This document shows, piece by piece, positions 34,839 to 41,010 of a stretch of 41,010 nucleotides of DNA. The translations under genes were made by a program, and so were the position numbers. The notes under the pieces are model-generated. The model searched no databases and was not told where the DNA came from. It saw only the letters and a program-made list of their open reading frames with translations. Position 1 is the stretch's first letter. Each line of letters begins with the position of its first letter. The DNA comes from Lachnospiraceae bacterium (GTDB lineage Bacteria > Bacillota > Clostridia > Lachnospirales > Lachnospiraceae), in NCBI GenBank assembly GCA_017938485.1, contig JAGBBM010000091.1, positions 1 through 41,010 on the forward strand. The letters run 5' to 3'.

Positions 34839-36194
34839 ATGGGTAAATATTTTGGAACAGATGGCTTCCGTGGAGAGGCTAACGTAGATTTAACTGTTGA
34901 ACATGCTTACAAAGTAGGAAGGTATCTTGGATACTATTTCGGTAAGGATAAGAAAGAGGGAGAAAAAGCAAGAGTAGTTATCGGAAAGGATACTAGACGT
35001 TCAAGCTATATGTTTGAGTATTCTCTTGTTGCTGGTCTTACAGCTAGTGGTGCAGACGTTTATCTTATGCATGTAACACCTACACCAAGTGTTTCTTACA
35101 TAGTTAGAACCGATGAGTTTGATTGTGGAATTATGATTTCTGCAAGTCATAACCCATTCTATGACAATGGAATTAAGATTATAAATAATCAAGGCGCTAA
35201 GATGGATGCGGCAGTAGAAAAGGAGATAGAAGATTATATTGATGGAATTATTCCTGAGATTCCTTTTGCAAAGAGAGAGAATATAGGAAGAACAACAGAT
35301 TATTCAATGGGTAGAAATAGATATATAGGATATCTTATGACTATTCCAACAAGATCCTTTAAGAATCTTAAGGTGGGTCTTGATTGTGCCAATGGTGCGT
35401 CTTCTACTGTGGCAAAGGCTGTATTTGATGCCTTGGGAGCAAAAACTTATGTTATTAATAATGAACCTGACGGAACTAATATAAACACAAATTGTGGCTC
35501 TACTCATATAGAGAATCTTCAAAAGTTTGTAGTAGATAACAATCTTGACGCAGGTTTTGCATATGATGGAGATGCAGACAGATGTCTTGCAGTAGATGAA
35601 AAGGGTAATCTGGTAGATGGAGATGCTATACTTTATATCTGCGGTAAATACCTTAAGGAAAAGGGAAGACTTAACAACAATACAGTTGTAACAACTGTTA
35701 TGTCCAATTTGGGATTATATAAGGCGTTTGATGCAGAGGGAATTAATTATGAAAAAACAGCTGTTGGTGACAAGTATGTCTTTGAGTGTATGATTGAAAA
35801 TGGATATATACTTGGTGGAGAACAGAGTGGTCATATTATATTCTCAAAAAATGCTAGAACAGGTGATGGTGTTCTCACATCTCTTAAGCTTATGGAAGTT
35901 ATGGTTGAAAATAAGTCCACTATGTCAGATTTGACTAGAGAGTTAAACATATATCCACAGCTTCTTGAAAATGTGAAAGTTACAAGTAAAGCAGATGTTA
36001 TGAATGATGCAGATGTACTTGCAGCAGCAAAGAGTGTTGACGAAGAACTTAAGGGTGATGGCAGAATCCTTCTTAGAGAGAGTGGAACAGAACCGCTTAT
36101 AAGAGTTATGGTAGAGGCAAAGACAGATGAGCTTTGTAAGAAGTATGTAACAAAGGTTGTAGATGTAATAAAGTCAAAAGGATATGCCATATAA
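34839..36194 (+). CDS. glmM: Phosphoglucosamine mutase
   Basis: A 451-residue alpha-D-phosphohexomutase converting glucosamine-6-P to glucosamine-1-P for peptidoglycan precursor synthesis. The phosphoserine is Ser103 in I-S-A-S-H-N-P-F-Y-D-N-G; the Mg loop is D-G-D-A-D-R-C; sugar and phosphate binding is in G-G-E-Q-S-G-H and R-E-S-G-T-E-P-L-I-R. It is full length. AAGGAG precedes the ATG. Confidence 0.96.
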   Translation: MGKYFGTDGFRGEANVDLTVEHAYKVGRYLGYYFGKDKKEGEKARVVIGKDTRRSSYMFEYSLVAGLTASGADVYLMHVTPTPSVSYIVRTDEFDCGIMISASHNPFYDNGIKIINNQGAKMDAAVEKEIEDYIDGIIPEIPFAKRENIGRTTDYSMGRNRYIGYLMTIPTRSFKNLKVGLDCANGASSTVAKAVFDALGAKTYVINNEPDGTNINTNCGSTHIENLQKFVVDNNLDAGFAYDGDADRCLAVDEKGNLVDGDAILYICGKYLKEKGRLNNNTVVTTVMSNLGLYKAFDAEGINYEKTAVGDKYVFECMIENGYILGGEQSGHIIFSKNARTGDGVLTSLKLMEVMVENKSTMSDLTRELNIYPQLLENVKVTSKADVMNDADVLAAAKSVDEELKGDGRILLRESGTEPLIRVMVEAKTDELCKKYVTKVVDVIKSKGYAI

Positions 36195-36195
36195 C

Positions 36196-36237
36196 AAAAA
36201 TAAGGGAGCATCTTAAAATAGATGCTCCCTTATTTTT
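36196..36237. terminator. Bidirectional terminator between glmM and PilZ gene
   Basis: An 18-bp perfect stem (36196-36213 with 36220-36237) with a 6-nt loop. It begins with A5 and ends with T5, so it can stop transcription from both convergent genes. Confidence 0.93.
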
Positions 36238-36244
36238 ATGAAAA

Positions 36245-36589
36245 TTATAATGTCTGTGCGTACTCGTCAAAAATGTGGTGATACATAGATGGAAGTCCAA
36301 CAAACTCGCATCCGTATCTAAAGCCTGAATCACCGATAGGAGTAACATACAAAATCTTCACTACAGATAAGATGATTTCATCGGTATTCTCAAATTCGAT
36401 AGTTGCGTTAAAGTAATAGTCGATAGGTAACTTAGATTCTGACATAAAGCCTATACCAGCTTTAGATATATCAAATACCTCGATTTCTGTATCGATTGAA
36501 TCGATTTTGATTCCATCCTGCTTAAAAAGGTTAGATACCTCTAATTTAAGCTTAATAGGAAGTCTCTGGTACTTTCTTTTTTCCTGCAT
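36245..36589 (-). CDS. PilZ domain protein (c-di-GMP receptor)
   Basis: A 114-residue protein that is essentially one PilZ domain. The c-di-GMP binding signature is complete: R5-x3-R9 (R-K-Y-Q-R) and D40-x-S-x-x-G45 (D-I-S-K-A-G). No output domain is fused, so it probably acts by binding a partner in motility, adhesion or exopolysaccharide control. GGAGG lies just upstream on the minus strand. Confidence 0.88.
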   Translation of the reverse strand: MQEKRKYQRLPIKLKLEVSNLFKQDGIKIDSIDTEIEVFDISKAGIGFMSESKLPIDYYFNATIEFENTDEIILSVVKILYVTPIGDSGFRYGCEFVGLPSMYHHIFDEYAQTL

Positions 36590-36694
36590 AATAATCCTCC
36601 ATAAAAAATATTTTCCGAAATCAAATACTAAACTAATTATAACAAAAAAAGTTTATCTATGCTACTAAAATATTAAAATGTATACGAGATAGTT

Positions 36695-37507
36695 TTATGA
36701 GTAGCTATTTTTACCTCGAAGAGAAACTTCACCAGAATTTATAATTGTGATTTTTTTATCTGGCCCCTCACATAAAAGTGCTCCATTTTCATCTATGCCA
36801 CGGCATAAAAAGGTATCAAGATTATCTACTTTGATGCTGTAAGGATTGGAAGTACTGTATGAAATATCATGAGGAATAATGTGTACTTCCTGATTTAAGT
36901 TTGCTAGATTATTGTTATATTCTTCCAATAAGAAACTAAAGTCAGAATGAATTATAAACTGTTCATATAAGTCGTTAAATTCTTCCATAATATTATACAG
37001 TAAATCAAAGCTATCTATTGTCTTTCCTGTTTCAAGGAATATAGACGTAGCAGTCTTTTCTATGTCGGAAGAAAAACTTTTTGTGGTGGTGTTTAAGCCT
37101 ATGCCAACTATAACATAATCGGGTCCTGCTTCTGTTAATATACCAGCTAGCTTTTTGCCATTTAGAAGTATGTCATTTGGCCACTTTATAAGAGGCGTTA
37201 AATGGCAGATTGTCTTTAGCGCTCTTACGATTGCAACAGCGGTAAGTAATGTGATATTTGGCAGTTGATTAGGAGAAACATTTGGTCTTAAAAGAAGACT
37301 GGCATATATGCCCTCATCTTTTTTAGAATCAAAGGTTCTGTTCAAGCGACCTTTTCCATTTAGCTGTTTATGGGCAAGGAATAGGGTGCCGTGTACACTT
37401 CCTCTTTTTGAGAATTCTTTAGCTTTTATGTTCGTTGAATCAGTACAGTCATATTCAATTACACTGTTTATGATAGGTATATTAAAAAGTGTGCTATTAA
37501 TCTTCAT
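36695..37507 (-). CDS. birA: Biotin-[acetyl-CoA-carboxylase] ligase, HTH-less
   Basis: A 270-residue biotin protein ligase without the N-terminal repressor HTH of E. coli BirA. Motifs: D-S-T-N (23-26), the biotin/AMP loop G-K-G-R-L-N-R-T-F (51-59; the usual G-R-G-R-R-G-R-x-W is relaxed), K-W-P-N-D-I-L-L-N-G-K-K-L-A-G-I-L-T-E (108-126) and G-I-G-L-N. The start at 37507 is chosen within an 11-base overlap with the upstream gene; starts at 37513 or 37546 are possible. It biotinylates carboxylase carriers. Confidence 0.9.
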   Translation of the reverse strand: MKINSTLFNIPIINSVIEYDCTDSTNIKAKEFSKRGSVHGTLFLAHKQLNGKGRLNRTFDSKKDEGIYASLLLRPNVSPNQLPNITLLTAVAIVRALKTICHLTPLIKWPNDILLNGKKLAGILTEAGPDYVIVGIGLNTTTKSFSSDIEKTATSIFLETGKTIDSFDLLYNIMEEFNDLYEQFIIHSDFSFLLEEYNNNLANLNQEVHIIPHDISYSTSNPYSIKVDNLDTFLCRGIDENGALLCEGPDKKITIINSGEVSLRGKNSYS

Positions 37508-37958
37508 CCTCATCCTTGTGCTTGATTCTTGCATGAACAAATTCATAGATTTTCTCGCACAACGCTCCCTTCATAGTAAATGGAATTGAATATACATCTT
37601 TCCCGGCTTTTAAATTCAAAACATAGAATATAAGATTCTCGTCGGCAATGACCATTGTAACGACTTCGATATCATCAAAAGTATAAAGCGTTTCACCATA
37701 GTGGTGAGTTACAAGGAAACCTTCCTCACTGAATTTGTAGGTTATATCGAATGCCTGCTTTCTAAAGGACATGCGGATAAGATATATGCCGTAGGCCCCA
37801 AGAAAAAATGCAAACATGCCTGTTAACATAGGATGCTTAGAATAACCCTTTACAAGAGTGATTACCTGTAGGACAGCTATTACAGTGAAAATTATACCCA
37901 TAACACGATAGGTTACTCGGTTAACCTTTGCTTTTTGTACAGTGTATGTATAACTCAT
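37497..37958 (-). CDS. Membrane protein with two TM helices and a PH-like domain
   Basis: A 153-residue protein with two hydrophobic helices (about 20-38 and 44-64). A cytoplasmic strand-rich domain (about 68-135) follows, containing F-S-E-E-G-F-L-V-T-H-H-Y-G-E and Y-T-F-D-D-I-E-V-V, and the tail is acidic (K-D-E-D-E-D). The layout resembles YcxB/bPH-type proteins; the function is unknown. It overlaps birA, which suggests coupled translation. Confidence 0.7.
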   Translation of the reverse strand: MSYTYTVQKAKVNRVTYRVMGIIFTVIAVLQVITLVKGYSKHPMLTGMFAFFLGAYGIYLIRMSFRKQAFDITYKFSEEGFLVTHHYGETLYTFDDIEVVTMVIADENLIFYVLNLKAGKDVYSIPFTMKGALCEKIYEFVHARIKHKDEDED

Positions 37959-38094
37959 ATTAAAACTCCTTATGTAAATATAGTGATAGTATATATTTTT
38001 ATTTGTTTTTATTCAAGAAATATGTTTAAAAAATTACTATATTATGCTAAAATGATTATTGTTTTTTAAAAGATTATTCGGAGGTACTTACGAA

Positions 38095-39303
38095 ATGGAA
38101 AAAATCAAGATGACTACACCATTGGTTGAGATGGATGGAGATGAGATGACCAGAATTCTCTGGCAGATAATTAAGGATGAGCTTATCTATCCATTTATAG
38201 ATTTAAAGTCAGAGTATTATGACTTGGGATTAGAGTATAGAAATGAGACAGATGATAAGGTTACATTTGACTCTGCTTATGCAACACAGAAGTATGGCGT
38301 AGCTGTTAAGTGTGCAACAATCACACCAAATGCTGCTCGTATGACAGAGTATAACCTAAAAGAGATGTGGAAGAGTCCAAATGGAACTATAAGAGCAATT
38401 CTTGATGGTACAGTATTTAGAGCACCTATCGTTGTAAAGGGTATTGAACCATGTGTTAAGAACTGGAAGAAGCCTATCACTATTGCAAGACATGCTTATG
38501 GTGACGTATATAAGGCTACAGAGATGAAGATTCCAGCTGCTGGTAAGACTGAGCTTGTTTATACTGCTGAGGATGGAACAGAGATTAGAGAGCTTATACA
38601 TAACTTTGGTGAGGCTGGAATTATTCAGGGTATGCATAATATCAATGGTTCTATCGAGAGCTTTGCAAGAAGCTGTTTCAATTATGCACTTGATACTAAG
38701 CAGACTCTTTGGTTTGCAACAAAGGATACTATTTCTAAGAAGTACGATCATACATTTAAGGATATCTTCCAGGAGATATTTGACGCAGAGTACAAGGAGA
38801 AGTTTGATGCTGCAGGTATTGAGTACTTCTATACACTTATTGATGATGCAGTTGCAAGAGTTATGAAGTCAGAGGGTGGATACATCTGGGCATGTAAGAA
38901 CTACGATGGTGATGTAATGAGTGATATGATTTCATCTGCATTTGGTTCCCTTGCTATGATGACTTCAGTTCTTGTGTCACCAGATGGAAAGTATGAGTAC
39001 GAGGCGGCTCACGGAACAGTTCAGAGACACTACTATAAGCACCTTGCTGGTGAGGAGACATCAACTAACTCAGTTGCAACAATTTTTGCATGGACCGGTG
39101 CTCTTAGAAAACGTGGTGAGCTTGATAATATACCTGAGCTTATGGCATTTGCTGATAAGCTTGAGGCAGCAACAATAAAGACTATTGAAGATGGAAAGAT
39201 GACTAAGGACTTAGCACTTATCACTACATTGGAAAATGTTACAGTTCTTAACAGTGCTGACTTTATCAAGGCGATTAGAGCAACACTTGAGGAGATGTTA
39301 TAG
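38095..39303 (+). CDS. icd: NADP-dependent isocitrate dehydrogenase
   Basis: A 402-residue enzyme of the eukaryote-like homodimeric type, oxidising isocitrate to 2-oxoglutarate. The ATG at 38095 has GGAGG at 38080-38084; a TTG at 38059 is unlikely. Motifs: [10 protein letters not shown] near the start, [19 protein letters not shown] and [10 protein letters not shown] with [10 protein letters not shown]. It is followed 11 bases later by hsp20. Confidence 0.95.
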   Translation: MEKIKMTTPLVEMDGDEMTRILWQIIKDELIYPFIDLKSEYYDLGLEYRNETDDKVTFDSAYATQKYGVAVKCATITPNAARMTEYNLKEMWKSPNGTIRAILDGTVFRAPIVVKGIEPCVKNWKKPITIARHAYGDVYKATEMKIPAAGKTELVYTAEDGTEIRELIHNFGEAGIIQGMHNINGSIESFARSCFNYALDTKQTLWFATKDTISKKYDHTFKDIFQEIFDAEYKEKFDAAGIEYFYTLIDDAVARVMKSEGGYIWACKNYDGDVMSDMISSAFGSLAMMTSVLVSPDGKYEYEAAHGTVQRHYYKHLAGEETSTNSVATIFAWTGALRKRGELDNIPELMAFADKLEAATIKTIEDGKMTKDLALITTLENVTVLNSADFIKAIRATLEEML

Positions 39304-39314
39304 GAGGTATTTCT

Positions 39315-39710
39315 ATGTTATTTACTACCGAGACAATTAATATTTTTGAGAACAATATGTCAGATGCTCCGGCTATGATGAAAACTGATATACAGGAGAA
39401 GGAAGGTAGCTATCTTCTTGAGATAGAGCTTCCGGGTTTTGCAAAAGAGGATGTACAGGCTGAGCTTGTGAATGGAACATTAACTATAATTGCAAAAAGA
39501 CCAGACCATATCGAGATGGATGAGAGTAAGATTCACTACATCCGCAAGGAGAGAATGTTAGTTGGCTGTAAGCGTAGTTTTTATGTGGGAAGCCGAGTAA
39601 AGCAGGAAGATATCACTGCTGCATTTAAGGATGGTATCTTAAATATCATCATAGCTAATCCTGAAAAGAGTGTGGATAGAGAAGAGAGGAAGCTTATTCC
39701 GATAAAATAA
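39315..39710 (+). CDS. Hsp20 / alpha-crystallin small heat-shock protein
   Basis: A 131-residue chaperone. The alpha-crystallin domain spans about 20-120, with L-E-I-E-L-P-G-F-A-K-E-D-V, A-A-F-K-D-G-I-L-N-I-I-I and the C-terminal I-x-I anchor (L-I-P-I-K). It is likely a holdase oligomer that prevents aggregation. AGGAGG precedes the ATG. No CIRCE or HAIR operator was noticed, and the position 11 bases after icd suggests co-transcription. Confidence 0.92.
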   Translation: MLFTTETINIFENNMSDAPAMMKTDIQEKEGSYLLEIELPGFAKEDVQAELVNGTLTIIAKRPDHIEMDESKIHYIRKERMLVGCKRSFYVGSRVKQEDITAAFKDGILNIIIANPEKSVDREERKLIPIK

Positions 39711-39777
39711 AAAAGAGAGACTTTCTTAAGCAAGTATATACACAAATGTATCAGTGCTTAAGAGAGTCTCTTTTTTT
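39710..39777. terminator. Very long bidirectional terminator
   Basis: A 23-bp stem (39710-39732 with 39755-39777, two G-U pairs) with a smaller inner hairpin ATACA/TGTAT in the loop. It begins with an A run and ends with seven T. It serves hsp20 and the convergent polymerase gene; the stop codon of the latter (39751-39753) lies inside the loop. Confidence 0.92.
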
Positions 39778-40977
39778 GTCATTCATCATAGATGCTCTTT
39801 TAATAGAACTTTCCCCATATTTATTTCGGATAGAATCTATAGCTGAATTTAGTTTTGATAATTTTTCGTATTTTTCGGAGTCAAACATATTGATTTGCTC
39901 ATAGCTTTCATCTGTTGCCTTTGAGGTATGGACAGATAGTAATCTGATAGGTCTATTATTCCAAACTGAGTCAAAAAGATTGCAAGCATGCTCGTATATC
40001 TTTTCTGTTACATCTGTGGACGAAGGAAGGCTTATCTGTTTAGAGTGTTGGTTGAATTCATTATCTAGAAAAGAAACTGCAACAACACTTATATAGGATT
40101 TGTCAGCACGAATTCTTGCACCTAAGGTCTCGCATATGGCTAGGAGAAAATGCTTTGCGGTTTGTCTATCGGTAACATCATAAGGAAGGGTAATATCGTG
40201 GCTATATCCTTTGTTAGCAGGGATATGTTTTCTTATATCATCCGTATCAATCCCATTTGCATAATTCCATATAACTTCACCATGTTTTTTAAAATGACCG
40301 CGAATTAGTTCTAGGTCAGTGCGAGCTAAATCTCCTATAGTATAGATTCCCAGATTATATAACTTTTTAGCTGTGGATGGTCCCACAAAAAATAAATCTT
40401 CTACAGGAAGAGGCCAAAGCTTTGTTTCTATCTCTTCTGGAAATAGAGTGTGAACTTTGTCGGGCTTTTCAAAGTCGGAAGCCATTTTTGCAAGGAGTTT
40501 ATTTCTGCTTATGCCCACATTTACAGTGAATCCTAGCTTTGTTTTTATTTCATCCTTTAGCGTGTGGGCAAAGGCAATAGGGTCCTTGTATAGCTTGCTG
40601 GTTCCAGTCATATCAAGAAATGCCTCGTCAATACTGTATTGTTCCACAACGGGGGCGTACTGCTTGAGTAAATCTATGAAATTATTAGAACACTCCACAT
40701 AAAGAGAATGATTTGGTGGTACAATGGTTAAATTAGGACATTTTTTTAATGCATTTACAATCGGCTCCCCTGTTTGAATATTATATTTTTTTGCAGGGGT
40801 AGATTTTGCAAGGATTATTCCGTGCCTGGTCTCCTTGTTTCCGCCTATAGCAGAGGGGATTTCTCGTAAATCAACAGTTTCACCCAATTTGTTTACACGA
40901 TAAAAAGCCTCCCAACTAAGGAAGGCTGAATTAACGTCAATATGAAATATAAGTGGTTTTATTGATGGATTATCCAT
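39751..40977 (-). CDS. dinB: Y-family DNA polymerase (DinB / Pol IV type)
   Basis: A 408-residue translesion polymerase. Catalytic residues: Asp14 in F-H-I-D-V-N-S-A-F, Asp117 and Glu118 in S-I-D-E-A-F-L-D. A K-L-L-A-K-M-A-S-D-F-E-K-P segment, a helix-hairpin-helix (V-G-P-S-T-A-K-K-L) and a little-finger domain follow. A sliding-clamp peptide Q-I-N-M-F-D lies near the C-terminus. GAGGA precedes the minus-strand ATG. The stop codon lies in the terminator loop. No LexA box is visible in the short upstream stretch. Confidence 0.94.
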   Translation of the reverse strand: MDNPSIKPLIFHIDVNSAFLSWEAFYRVNKLGETVDLREIPSAIGGNKETRHGIILAKSTPAKKYNIQTGEPIVNALKKCPNLTIVPPNHSLYVECSNNFIDLLKQYAPVVEQYSIDEAFLDMTGTSKLYKDPIAFAHTLKDEIKTKLGFTVNVGISRNKLLAKMASDFEKPDKVHTLFPEEIETKLWPLPVEDLFFVGPSTAKKLYNLGIYTIGDLARTDLELIRGHFKKHGEVIWNYANGIDTDDIRKHIPANKGYSHDITLPYDVTDRQTAKHFLLAICETLGARIRADKSYISVVAVSFLDNEFNQHSKQISLPSSTDVTEKIYEHACNLFDSVWNNRPIRLLSVHTSKATDESYEQINMFDSEKYEKLSKLNSAIDSIRNKYGESSIKRASMMNDKKRDSLKH

Positions 40978-41010
40978 AAATTAAAATCCTCTTTTGTTAT
41001 CGTTTGGATA

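Overview
The window reads as a low-GC Clostridia chromosome, most likely a gut Lachnospiraceae. The reasons are AT-rich codon use, strong AGGAGG-type ribosome binding sites, TTGACA/TATAAT promoters, T-tract terminators, and family-typical genes (ABC-F ATPase, 3D-domain wall protein, DUF5662, a DUF6145-like small protein, type III pantothenate kinase, HTH-less biotin ligase). No rRNA, tRNA or CRISPR array was seen.

Region 1 (1-12.7 kb) is accessory DNA. It starts with a partial gene overlapping a HipA-like kinase, then about 0.7 kb of non-coding DNA rich in inverted repeats. Part of this resembles mobilisation-region DNA, and part is a GC-rich, RNA-like block at about 1620-1762. An ISLre2-type element follows (transposase 1843-3252; imperfect 21-bp inverted repeats proposed at 1801-1821 and 3300-3320). 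The most interesting unit is next: a four-gene operon (3442-10392) with its own promoter and a strong terminator. It encodes a HEPN-NACHT STAND NTPase, an 853-residue partner of unknown family, and two HTH-WYL regulators. It looks like an uncharacterised defence or conflict system in which the sensor repeats normally fused to NACHT sit on a separate polypeptide. After it come a small lipoprotein, a ClpP-like protease with an intact triad, and an orphan VirD4/TraG-like ATPase without membrane segments.

Region 2 (12.7-29.7 kb) is mostly housekeeping: ABC-F (minus strand), GH1 beta-glucosidase, ApbE, an isochorismatase-fold hydrolase, DUF5662, dnaE and a TrmH/SpoU methyltransferase in a tightly packed plus-strand run. 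Then come a double-OB SSB-like protein whose ribosome binding site lies in a long hairpin, a lysine riboswitch controlling dapA-dapB, a small conserved protein, coaX, a dihydrouridine synthase, a convergent AP2/degenerate-HNH protein, and a 3D-domain cell-wall protein.

Region 3 (29.7-41 kb) has thrC, a preQ1-I riboswitch plus terminator ahead of queD-queE-folE-queC (the preQ0/queuosine precursor pathway), a DAG-kinase-family lipid kinase, glmM, then minus-strand PilZ, birA and a membrane protein, and finally icd, hsp20 and a minus-strand Y-family polymerase. Several neighbouring genes are separated by long bidirectional terminators.
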